Assembly (NCBI GenBank): GCA_000708835.1
Contig: DF237001.1
Span: 145,967-209,966 of the forward strand
Source of the DNA: Klebsormidium nitens
Taxonomy: Eukaryota; Streptophyta; Klebsormidiophyceae; Klebsormidiales; Klebsormidiaceae
Direction: 5' to 3'
DNA: 64,000 bases
The position numbers and the translations under genes are program-made. This document shows positions 23,034 through 34,426 of the stretch, piece after piece (the stretch's first letter is position 1; every line of letters begins with the position of its first letter). The notes under the pieces are model-generated. The model did not search any database and was not told the origin of the DNA. It saw only the letters and a list, made by a program, of their open reading frames with translations.

Positions 23034-26000
23034 ATGTGGCGCTCTCCGGCAGCGGTGGCTATCCTTGTCATTCTGGCGAGCGGCTTTTTCCGCTCAGGGG
23101 CAGCTTGGGGCACAACAGCATTGGTTGATGCTCCAAGAACAGAAAAAACGGTGGATAGAGAAAGCCCTTTCCAGGAGCAGTCTGGGGAAAAGCTTGAGCA
23201 GGCGGTAACAGGTGTCTTAGGCAGGAAAGGAGGGGCTGCTGAGGAGTCGAGTTACACCACAAAGGGCAACGTGGTACAGGAACCGCGGAAGAAAGAGATT
23301 GGCTGGTTTGGTTTCCTCAGCCCAAGCAAAACAACAGAATCAAATGAGGCCACAGAAGGAGGTGACAGAGCTTCTGAGGAGCTTATTCTTGAAGAAGTTG
23401 GGGAGTCTGAGCTTGGAGGGGAGAAGGCTTCTTTAGAAGAGACTGAAGATTTTTCAACGCAACAAGAGGGGAACTCTTATGTTGAGACAGGCACGGAGAG
23501 TGAGGCAAAGTCAAGCGAGCGCCTAGGCAAAGAGAATCTGCTTTTGGAAGGTGGGGATGCAACATTGGACACCCCAGTGGAAACCCTCGAGACTGATGAC
23601 AGCAATCCTGACATTGAAACGTCAGAATCCAAAGACGAAGAGTCAGAAGCCGAAAGTGAAAATGCTGAAGAAGAGGAAGAGGGGAAGGGCTGGCCAACTT
23701 GGAAATGGTTTGCAAAACCCAAGAGTGTCAATTCAACAAAGGTCATGGCTAAGGCCCCTGTGCTCGAAGCAGTCACTGGTCGCGCCAACAGTACTGAAGC
23801 AGACAGTCTGGTGGCGGAGATCGCCGATAAGGAGTCTGATGGGGGGGAGGAGGAGGAAGGTTCAGAGGGAGCGGCGGCGGATCTTGATGTCGAAGATAGC
23901 CAGGAGACGGATGATGTGGAAGGGGAGCGCTTGGCAGATCTGAGGGCGGTCATCCTGGGGTCAGTGGCGCGGGCGATCAAGGGGGGAGATGCGGACGAAG
24001 CCGAGAAACTGCTGAATGATTTGTTTAGCCAGAAGAGGGAAGCAGCTAATGCATCATCTGTTGCAGTGCTTCCTGTGAACAGCACTTCGTTCACAGGGGC
24101 GCAGCGTCCATCCTCTGCGGCGGCCCTTCCGGAGAGTGGCACAGAAGAGGCGGATGAAAGTACGGAGTCTGAAACAACGTCGCCCGACATACGGACGAGT
24201 GTTTGGAACCGCTTGGTGGGAGGACAGGAGGAGGGCAGCGGCGGCAAAACAGAGGGTGCTCCGAGGGCTGCGAACAACCCTGATTCGGAAGTGGTTTCGA
24301 CCACGAGGTCGACTGGGTTCTGGGGTCGGTTGGTTGGGGGAGGGGACAAAGGGAACAGCAACGAGGCGCGAGAGGAGCTTCTTGCGGAGCCAGAAGGAGA
24401 GTTGATGGGGGCAGCCGGGGGAAGTGAGAAGGAGGAGCGTGAGGAATCGGAAGAAGGGCTCCTGAGGGAGACTGATAGGGAACGGGTTGGAGAAGTTCAA
24501 GTAAGGGAGGGAGAGGAAGGCAAGGGGTCCAGGAAAGGGGCAGGTGGGGGGTTTCTAGACAGTGTCGGGAATGTCGACAGATCCAAAAGTGAAGCTTTTA
24601 GAGAAGACGGCAAGGGGAATCTTGATAGCGGGGAGGTCGAGCAGTTGGAAGGCAAGAGCTTCGGAGACACAGACGAGCAGAGAGAGGAACTGGATAAGGA
24701 GCCGGCGCTCATGAAGGTTAAGCGGGTGGGGCTGGGCAGTTTGAACCGTGCGGGGGACTCTGAGTTGCAGGCCAAAGGGGGGGATGGCCAAACCCTTGAC
24801 TGGGAGGAGGGGGAGGTGGAAGCGGTCGCGGGTGTGGATGCACCGTCAGCGCTGAAGGTGACAACGGAAGTTGCCAGGCTGGTTCCCGAATCAGGTAAAC
24901 ACTGGTTCTGGCGTCCCTTGCCTTGTTCAAATCCTGACATCCTTCCTCAGGGATGTACAAGGAAATTGTGTTGGAAACATGAGCATTTGCATGAAGTAGT
25001 ATTTGGTCAAGAAGGTGGTCGGCAGGCGGGAGCGAAGAAGTCTCTACTCCCAAAAAGCTGTGAATAAGCCCCGTTGCATCTTTCTGAATCCGCCACTTGG
25101 TTGATTGGTCAAGGACGAAGCTTGCGCATCAACATTTCCGACGAGTAATCTCTGCGTCATCCAAGCGTCTAGATAATGCTGATCTTGCTTTCATTGAGCC
25201 GGCAGCTGGGAGGATCTGTCACGGACTTCAGGGAATATCCAAGAACTTGATGAGCGTAAACTTTCTCTTTCATGGAATCTGTGACACAAGTTGCGGTGTT
25301 CAGCCTTGAGGCCACCTTCAATCAACCGAATTCACAGAATGGATTGCGACAGAGCCTTCAGTGTCTCTTCAATCGTAACCAACTGTTTCTCCACTCCCAA
25401 TACTCAGGCCCATTCTGAAACACCGCTCATCTCCGCTTGCAGACATTGCTACCTTAAACGCGACCCGGAACGCAACGTCCTTCTGGAACGCTTCTGGGGC
25501 CGCGGCACACCTAGTTGCCACAGTTCAGGCGCAGACCGCCAGCTTGATGAAAAACATCACGCGCCTCACCCCCCATGCGGGGTGGGGGATCCCCGTCGAA
25601 GACCCCGCTGAAGAAGCGACGGACGGTATCCTTCCGGTGGGCTTCAATGCGTCGGGTGTTGACACCCAAAGCGTTTCGGGTCAAGGGCAAACCCAGGTTG
25701 ACGAAGAAGGTTTGGAAACCGGGTTAGCCCGTGACCCGGATCTGGACGAGGGCTTGGCGAGCAAGGGGGGAGACAGCTGGTCTCCGTTTGACGAGGACGA
25801 CACCCCCTTTTCGGACAGCGTGTTCAATCTGGAAGCTGTGCAGAAGCAGGCCCAGGAGCACCTCGTGCCTCACGTCCAGGCGCTCTCCCAGGTGCAAAGC
25901 GGAGATTCTGCCATCTCTAGTTTGTTATGCCCTCTCGCTTCCCTTTTCGACCGCGCTTTTGGTGAAAGGTCCAGGCGCCCTCCCACCCCGCCACTAGTTT

Positions 26001-28616
26001 CTCCTGCCCTTTCGCCTCTTCGTATGCAGTATTGGCTTCTCCTAAAGGTCCAGGAAAGCTATTTTAGGCTGTCTTCTGCGTGCGAGAATCCCGCTGCTGA
26101 TTCCTTCTGTTCCTTCGCAGTTCAGTGCTTTACTTGACCCTTGCGAAAACTTCACAAGCTTCCTCTGGTCGAAAACGTTCGCTCTCGTTTTCCTGCATAT
26201 GCTAGATAACATCTCTTTCATATTGTTTTTGTCAACGGTCAACGCGCTTCACCGAGTACGAGATGCTTCCGCTTTCTGACAATCACGGGCACTTGCTTCC
26301 CCGCTCTTGCATTCTTCTCGTAAAGGCAGCCGCACACAGGTTAAAAGTGTGGAGTTTGACTATCAAAAAAGAAGTGGACTCCCTAACAAACACAAAAGAT
26401 TCTGATTCGTGCCAGCCTCTAGGCATGCAACACCAATGCGCACTTCATGTTTAGTGAAGCAGGGATTGCTCGTACCGAACGTCAAGGATTTACGGGGAAG
26501 CGCGGCCACGCGAGTGCATCCGCTGACGGGGCACTAAGAACGGGTGACTTCGAAGCCGGCGAACATGCTTCCCCGTCGCCAGCGCTTTTCTGAGAGTTCG
26601 CATGCCCCCTCCTCAACTAAGCCATCTGATCTTCTTTGCAGGCGACGTCCAATGCGTACGGCAGCACCCACGCTCAGATCCGGACCACATTGGACGGCGT
26701 CGTTGGTCCGAAAGCGTCCGGAGCTACTGCCACGTTCATCGTGATGCTGCTCCTACTGGTGCCGGGCGTGGCCGTCGTCGTTCTCTGCCAGAAGCTCAAG
26801 ACCGTCTTTAGTTTGCAGGTGGGTTAGCAGCTAAACCCGTGCATACACAGACTGCCTGCGTGAGTCAACGGGGACGAGCGAACTTGATTGATGGTACTTT
26901 GGAAAGAGGTCATTAGGGAAGCGGAAACCAGCGGATGAGCTTTGCGTACTCTGTTCTAGAGCAGCTCCGCATATGTCTAGCAGCTGGACTCTTTTCCGTG
27001 TCTCCGTTTGCATCCCCGCAGGAATTGCAATAACATCGCTGATCCTCAAGTGTCCATGTTGCTAATCCTGATCTGCTGTGCCTCACGCACTCAGGTGATA
27101 TCTCTGGTTTGAAATATCTTCTGCTTGTATCAGACTACTTACTCGTTTGGCATAAGACCGCCGCTTGGTTTCACAAGTTGGACCGTGAAACGAACCTCAG
27201 AAGACCTGTCTCCTCCCTGTCCCCACAATGCTTAGCTTTTTGAGCCACGCACACCCATTAACCCACTTTCCTAACCCTCCCCCTGACCCTTCCTGCGCAG
27301 ATGGTCCGCTTCGTGTGCTGCGCCCACCATTAACCCAATCCCTAACCCTCACCCTAACCTTTCCTGCGAGATAGTCATCGTCTTGTACTGCGCCCGACAG
27401 TAACCCACTCCCCTTGCCCCCCGCCTAAGTCCTTTCCTGCGCAGATGGTCTTCTTCGTCTGCCGCGCCCACGAATTACCCGGTCCCCTCTTTTTCCCCGC
27501 CCAGGTGGTCATCTTCGTGCCCCATGTCCTGTGCAGATAGTTACCTGTGTGCTGTGTGCCCACCATTGACCCATTCCTCTAATCCTCCGCCTAACCCCTT
27601 TTCCGTGCAGATGGTCATCTTCGTGTGCTGCGCCTACCTCGCGCTCCACTCCGCCGTCCTCACCCTCATCGCCCTCGTCTACAAAGACCCCCTCGCGCTC
27701 TTCCAGCGCTACTCCCCCGGCGCTTACGTCATGCTCCAGTTCGTCTCGCTCCTCGCTTACGTCATATTCTTGGCGCTCTGCACCGTGTCCTGTGCGACGG
27801 CGCTCCGTACGGGGGAACTGCTACAGCGGGTTCTGGGAGCCGGACAATTACTGCCCGCGTTTGGGGTCGGTGTGCACTACTTCGGGGCGGTGTGGCAGCC
27901 GGCCATGGTGGTGCGTGACTCGAAATCTTGACACCAATTTTGATCATTTTAGAGTCAATATGCTAAGTATGTTTCGAGGGTGCGCCTGCATATGGGTATC
28001 GGCAACTCTGCGTCGTTAACTTGATGCTTCGCTACTAGAACCCGCCCAAACCTGATACCGGGCTGCTCAATAGATCACTTTCGAGCACAGTAGCCGCATG
28101 GTGTCCCCCAAGCTTAGAGATGGCATCATTTTATACCATTCAGGGTTGCTTAGAGATGGTATGTGAATGATACCCGGGTAGCACAGCCTGCCAGCTTCTG
28201 TTTTAAGACCTGGTGTCACTTTCGATTTCTTTCTTTGAGCATGCCCGGTCTTCTGATTCTGCTCAGACTCAACAACATAGCCGCACTTTGAGGACTATCC
28301 GTCAATGTGGCATAGAAGTCTGCGGGCCGGAGATTCACTTGCCTTCAGCGGAAAAGTGTATGGTAAGAACGGAAGGAGAACCTAAAATATAGACACCAAG
28401 AAAAGCCAGGTCCCTTTATCACCAATCTCAATGACCACCCTAGCCTACAGTGTCAACCGTGATGTTTCTTTGGTGCAGGACAAACCGCCTCACGTGAGTT
28501 GGACGGGATACGGGGTATACACCCTTGCGTTTATGTGCATCTGCGGCGTCACGTGGTTCCGCAGATCTCGGCATGAGGTCTTGGCCTCTGGCGGCTCCGC
28601 CTACAAGCAGATGTAA
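23034..28616 (+). CDS. Large secretory-pathway membrane protein with acidic lumenal region (unknown function)
   Basis: Exons 23034-24894, 25443-25891, 26642-26818, 27611-27910 and 28479-28616 join in phase to 974 residues. The ATG at 23034 gives a signal peptide (MWRSPAAVAILVILASGFFR). Residues about 30-620 are low-complexity, Glu/Asp/Ser/Gly-rich, with spaced aromatic modules (GWFGFL near 90, WPTWKWF near 220, NRLVGG near 392, FWGRLVGG near 430). The second exon carries four close N-glycosylation sequons (NAT, NAT, NAS, NIT), consistent with a lumenal or outside position. The C-terminal third has about four to five membrane segments, including ATFIVMLLLLVPGVAVVV, CCAYLALHSAVLTLIALV, MLQFVSLLAYVIFLALC and VYTLAFMCICGVTW, and ends in a short basic tail. 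I do not recognise the family by name. The intron before the fourth exon holds an unusual tandem array. Confidence 0.8.
27241..27610 (+). repeat. Tandem array of five diverged acceptor-plus-exon-start copies
   Basis: Before the true exon at 27611, the intron contains copies of the same module starting at 27301, 27371, 27445, 27505 and 27537. Each has a C/T-rich tract with CCCTAACCC-like words, an AG or CAG, and about 25-30 bases resembling the exon start. In the exon frame they would read MVRFVCCAH, IVIVLYCA, MVFFVCRAH, VVIFVPHVL and IVTCVLCAH, against the real MVIFVCCAYLALHS. Spacing is about 70, 74, 60, 32 and 74 bases. Confidence 0.9.
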
Positions 28617-29871
28617 CGGATGTAACTTCTTGAAATGTAGTGCATGTAATGTAACATGCACTGTAGATGCGATCCACTCTTCGAAGCGTTTTTGAGTTGA
28701 TCGACAGACGCTCATAGGTATAAGTATGTATTTACGTCGACTGTGACCTTCGTGTAGGGGTTCGGACTGTGGATAACCTGGAGCATTGGTTGCATAAGTT
28801 CGTCAACCAAGTCCGCAATCGTCCTAATACTATTATAGGATTGGTACGTGCAGTCAAAATTTGGAACTCACTGCTGGCACGAACTTGAAGGGCGTACTTT
28901 ATCCAGGCTTGCAAGAAGGCTCGGACCAACACTTGATACTTCACCTCTTGATTGTACGGTCCGCTTTGAGGTCACTAAGCTGATCTGCTCGATCTAGTCA
29001 TGCAATCTGCATGTCGAAAAAGCAATTTGCATCATATGCGTCAATAATTGAACGAGAAGTTAATTAGACTGGTGACATGCTGCCGCCTTGAAATCACCTT
29101 GCAACCCTGTTGTTTCGCCTCCAAGGATCGGAAACCGAACTGACGTCATTGGCCGCCAACTTTCCGTGAAAAATGCCACAACGCCGGATCGAACCCGATT
29201 GAAATGATTGGTCAGCATTAGTGTATACAAACATCCGCCGCCTTGCACAAGGTGGGCTTAATCTAAATCACCAAGATAGACTGTTGGTCTATCGTCCAAG
29301 TTTTCGAATAGGTAAGTCCAATTCAAGTTTCGCTGTTCGCCGCGCCGGATTCAAATGTGTGGCGATGATCGATGTGCATAAGGTTAATCTAAGAACCTGA
29401 TTAAGTCAGACACTTGGAGTTGCAGAAGAGCGCACTCAGCAGACATGCAGTCATGCTTTCCGGCCTGGCAAGCTGTTCAGATTGAGTTCAGATTGAACAA
29501 TGATGCATCAGCCAATCTGTTCGCCACCATCCGATGACCAAACGTGCCGATCGACGCCACATATCATTGGAGGCCTGAGCAGTCGTAAGCCTTCAGATGC
29601 TTCATCGGACGTGCATCGGACGGCTTTGTCAAGCTTTGATCTGATTGGCTGAATCACCCGCCAAAACTTCGACTTTGCGCTGCAGCAGCCCCGAGCCGGC
29701 CCTCTGCTGATGGCTGCTCAGTGACTTCCAAGACTCTAAATTCCCTCCACCTGGCCTCTGCGCATCTGCAAATGTATTTGGGTCCGAGTTCAACTGAATA
29801 ACGGCTCCAGGACGCCTTGTTCTAGGGCAGGGCGGCAATTGCTCGTTATAGGTTGACAGACTGCGTCCAAC
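28617..29871. other. Intergenic stretch
   Basis: Between the acidic membrane-protein gene and the MYND gene, both on the plus strand. It should hold a 3' leader and the MYND promoter. One exact TGACGTCA lies at 29141. No coding or RNA signal was recognised. Confidence 0.5.
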
Positions 29872-32800
29872 ATGTTTCCATTTCCCTCAAACTACAACAT
29901 TCCAAGCGGGCGAGCCCTCCAACACCTTTTTGAGGCTCGACACGGTGCCGCTGTTCAAGAGGAACACTCAGATGCAGACCGTTCTATTGATCGGAAGGCC
30001 CTTCTGATACACCTCAAGAGCTGCAAACTTGTCAGAGACGGGCAGTTAGACCTTGGCAGAGGGGAGGACTTCCAGTATGTGCTCTCAGGCCACGACGCGT
30101 TCCAAAACTTTCAGCGCAGTAATTGGGAGTTTCCTCATGCACACAGGGATCCATATGACACAGATACATTTGGGTTGCTAGCAGACGACAAGAAGCGGGA
30201 GCTCAGGGCACAAGCACGTGCTTCCAAGGCCAAGTACAGAAAGAATTTATTAGAGGAGTACAAAACCGTGTTTGACATCCAGGGTCTGCCGCATGGATGG
30301 ATGCAGTCAATCGGCAATGCGTTCAGTGAAATTAGAGACAGCTCCCACAACCAGTGTGGCAAGCCACTCGAGAGAGATCCGAAGCCAACGCCCGAAGGCG
30401 GCATTTGGAACCAGCTGAAAAATCTACAGCTGCTCGCGTGCCTGAAACTAAAGCTTGTCCTGGATGAGCTATTCGAGATCGTCTGCTGCGGGCCGAAGGT
30501 GGCGGAGGCGTTTGACGAAGATGATAGTCGGGGTTCAGTTTGCAAGCACGCCTCCAGGGCCCTCACGCCGTTCCTGCCGCTGTGCTCAAACGTGCAGCTG
30601 CGCGAATTGCTGCTCCTATTGGGGGCATGGGATGAAGGTGAGGACATGAAAGCCTGATCTGATGGCTGCTTTACCAAGATGTTGCAGCTCTCTAGGTCTC
30701 TGCCCATGACTTCCAGCGCACCGGTGGTGCAGAAGCTCTATTAGCTTCTGGGGTTACAAAATTGTTCCAAGTCACACAATGCTGTCTGTCTTCCTGTCAA
30801 CAGACTAATTAGACTGTGAGAAAATCTCAGTGGCAAGTGGTCCATTCCAGACTGGTTCGTTCTCTGTCCTCCCTGCGCTTGGTTTCTCAGTTTGTATCAT
30901 TCACCCCCTCAACATTGAGTTACGGCAAGTTAAACCTTGGTGTTCCTTACTCTCACAGAGAAAGCCCCGCCCTTGACTCCCAAGCTCCCCTTTTGAATCT
31001 GTCTTGGAAGGCTTTCTGTTGTGCTGCGAGGCCAATGCAAAGTAGAAGAAAGTAGAAAAATGTGCAATGTTGAATAGCTCATATATGCAACCTGCCATGC
31101 GCAGCTTCTCAGAAAGAGTTGTGAAGGCTCTCTCCAAGCTCTCCGTGACGTCAATCTCCTTACCCTCTTTCCCCAGGTGAATATGTACGAAACTATGCAA
31201 AGGACATGTTTGGTGCTTGGGACATCCCCTCTGAGTGCCCCTGGTTGTGGGATGTCATTTTAGAAACCACTGCCAATATCAGAGACAAACGTACCGAAGA
31301 CTATGTTGACGGCCTGACGCCTATCCTCTCACAAAGCGAGCCTTGGGGGGGCCCAATGCATCAAGAGCATGCATTGGCTTGCGCGGCGTTGCTTTGTCGA
31401 GACGACTTTGGCATAGAAATGATTCGAGCTGAGGAGGGAGAAGAAGGTTACAGGGGGAGAATTGGCTCCAGGTGCTCGAGGAACGCTGCTTTTGTCAGCG
31501 AACTGAAAAGGGTGGGGTTGGAAGATGCAGACAACTTAGTGATGAAGGTGAGGACAAACTTGCTTTCTGCGCTCAACTTCCTCTTGCTTTTTCATGGTTC
31601 AGCAAAGATACAACATATGCAACGGCGAACAAAGTTTTATGCTGGCACTACGGCTTATAAAGTCTGAAAGCAAATAATTGTGTTACGTCATCAAACAGGT
31701 TTGCCTATGTCATGCTTATTCGATGTCCCTCAGTCCTCCCGGTCCAGTTTGCTTTGCATGCCCTTCATTCGATAACTCCAAGAAATTTTGATTTACTGAC
31801 AGTCGTTACAAGACCGGACACCTAGGTCCCAGATACTTCAAGTGGCCACGGGCAGTACTTGAACTCTGGTGCTGCCGAAATGAACCATGGCAGCCTTTCT
31901 TGCAGGATTTCAAGTAAAACGATCTTGCATTCTGTTTTACAGGCGGCCAACATGGACGCGTATGCCTTCCAGATGGACGGCAACTACCTGAGTTGGATCG
32001 GGGGGTCTTCCCGCTTCCAATGATGCCCGCATCGCCGCTGCAAAAGCCTCGATCAAGAAAACCTGGGCGAGAGAGGAAGCCCGCCGGCGGTGCATTGCGG
32101 AGAATGCGGATCAGGTTCAACGATGGCTTGACGAAACAGGTGCGAGACTTGAGAACGGGGTATCTAAAGTTTGGGGAGTTTTGAAAGCCTAGTTGTGATG
32201 TCAGATGTCATAGCAGCGCTTCCATGGTGCGTTGAAGAGGTTATGCAGAACCGCAGTAGCAGTTGGACGAGAGAAGGCCTGGAACAATTCGTAGAATCTG
32301 CAGTACTCGGGGACTACCTTATCCGTTTGCTTGGCTTGCAATTAAGAGGACTCAAATCCCCGTTACAGGAGCTGGAGGCAATTCAATCTTTTCTCAGACA
32401 ATCCAGAGGGCTGCTATTTCTAGTTTCAGCACCTTTTGGATTCAGACAGTGAAGTCTGGAAAATCTTGAAGGCATTCTCTCCTTGCTGTTCCGAGTCTGC
32501 TTCCGGACATCATCTAGCCTGTCCGTTCTCAAAAGGTCGTGCCTCTCGGTTACTAATCATAAGGATCGCCCCCATTGTCGCATGCTCTCAGGGGGCCTAT
32601 TTCTTGATTCTGTTGATTTGAGGTCACCGTTGAAAGGTACATCTACTCTATTGATTCCAGGGGCCTGCCTCAACCACGTCCCTCAATCTAGTCTCGTCGT
32701 TCTCGTCAAGACGGATGTGGTCAAATTCTTTTTCCCGTGTCTTTCCAGGAGGGCATCGTCAAGTCACACCACAGGCCCGCTCAAAAGAAGCCCTCGCGGC

Positions 32801-34426
32801 CGCTCGAAGGCGCGCCTTCGAAGAAGCTGTAAACCGCCTGCTTACGAAGGAAACGCCAACGGTTGCTGACGTCAGGCGGGAGCTCGCTGCTTACGAGAGC
32901 GCGTGCAATGCCCTTGAGGGTAAGTTGTAACTGCTCAGACCGAGAACCCTTTTCAGGCGGCTGTGTCGCGGCGCCAGAGACGCCCCTAGACGCTCAAAGG
33001 TGCAGTTTCAAGCCTAGGGTGGGTTCATTACGTCGTGGGGTAACGTTTTGTTGGGGGGTGCTTTCGATCTCCTTTGACGGTAGCTCAAGCGCTTGGGTTG
33101 TCGCATGTACAGTTTCAGACTCGATTCCGGCTGGAACCGGTCAAGCTCAGAAACGAAAGCTTGGAACTGGTCTCCGCTGTACTTTCGGCAAGTACGTCTT
33201 AGGGATTGTATAAGCCTGAAGTCGTGGTTCGCACTCTGCAAATCTGCCCGAACCTTTCTTCTACTCTGTCGGTGCAGCCAGACTTTGCGCACGTCAGGCG
33301 CTCTTCGGCAATCGCTTTCCTGCAGACACCGGGTTTACCACACATCACTTTACGACACCGATTCTAACGTCCCGTTCGGAAGGTTCTTTTGCAATCGCCC
33401 GTACCCGCGGTCATGATTGCAAAGCTGACCCTGCTTCAGGAAGGTGTTGATACACGTTGCTAGTGAGGCGGGTGACATGACCTCGGTATAAAAGCATGGT
33501 TCATAACATTCCAATGGTTCTCGTTTGCAGCCAGCTCTAGCGGAGGGTCCGACCAAGCCGCATCATCGGGCGTGGAGGCGCCGGAAGCGGCCCCACGTGA
33601 TGTACGGACGCCCAAGGTGTGCGATCACTGTGGGGAGAGGGCGTCAGACGGGAAAAAGCTCCTGCGCTGTAGCGACTGCCGGAAGGTGGGCCGTTTGGTT
33701 CTGCGACGAGAAGGGCGTCAAATACCGAGTACTTTGTTTTGATATGGCGGCGCGAGTTTGGAGTCTAGAGTTTTGCGGCGACATGTCGAGCTGCGTGCGC
33801 GCTTCCTGTTCGGTCAAAGGCGAGGCATCTGGCGCCGCCCTCTTTTCGAGTTGCCCGATCGCGACCATTATTGTGCTTCGCAGTCCTGCATCAGTCTAAA
33901 AAGCGGAGCAACTCTCAGCTGCATTATCGAGCATTCCCTCTGTTCAGAAAGTAACGTCCGGACGTCGTCCCTATCAGGCGGCTTGCTTTGATCCCCGTCC
34001 CGAGCGTTCCGGGTTAGCCGCTCGGCTTGTTGGCCGCTCTCGGAATCATCGGATCCGATGAGCCGCGCAGCAGTGTTGCTTTCGTTTCGTCGGCAGTAGG
34101 AGTTGGCCTCGAAAGCCCTTTAAATTGAAGGCCCGTACGACTATTATCGGGGAGCCTTCTTACACTGGTTAATAGTCGGCCAACGAGCAGGCCGGCCAAC
34201 GAGCAGGAAACGGTCTTATCTCTGACGTCGCACTCTGACGTCAGCGTTTCACGATCCTGGAGGAGGTCGTCTAAACACGAGAGCTTCTTCCACGATCCGC
34301 GCTCATGTCGCATTTTTTGTTTGGAAATTGCAGGCAAGATACTGCGGGAAGGAATGTCAGGCAGCCGCCTGGCGCTCTGGGGGCCACAGAGAAGCGTGTA
34401 AGCGGCAAGCGTCTTCAGCCACTTGA
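29872..34426 (+). CDS. MYND-type zinc-finger protein with apparent one-base frameshift
   Basis: Exons 29872-30637, 31177-31547, 31943-32139, 32749-32919, 33531-33685 and 34334-34426 join in phase, except that the third needs one base fewer in a run of six G (32000-32005). Expected length is about 583 residues. The N-terminal part (from ATG 29872) is helical and unfamiliar, with segments such as RGEDFQYVLSGHDAFQNF and NYAKDMFGAWDIPSECPW. A charged helical region follows (SKEALAAARRRAFEEAVNRL). The C-terminus is a complete MYND finger: CDHC, CSDC, YCGKEC, and His/Cys in GHREAC, spaced as in the family. MYND fingers bind Pro-rich peptides in partner proteins. Without correction the protein would stop soon after GNYLSWIGG and lose the finger. 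No SET domain was seen, so methyltransferase activity is not claimed. Confidence 0.8.

Noticed and set aside
23477-24361. Long minus-strand open frame of 294 codons rich in Ser/Pro
   Set aside because: It is antisense to the acidic exon of the membrane-protein gene; Glu/Ser codons read backwards give Ser/Leu-rich frames without stops.
31943-32060. A tiny intron to explain the frame change in the MYND gene
   Set aside because: The only GT-AG pair in place would give an intron of about 42 bases; a one-base length error in the G6 run explains frame and exon phases better.
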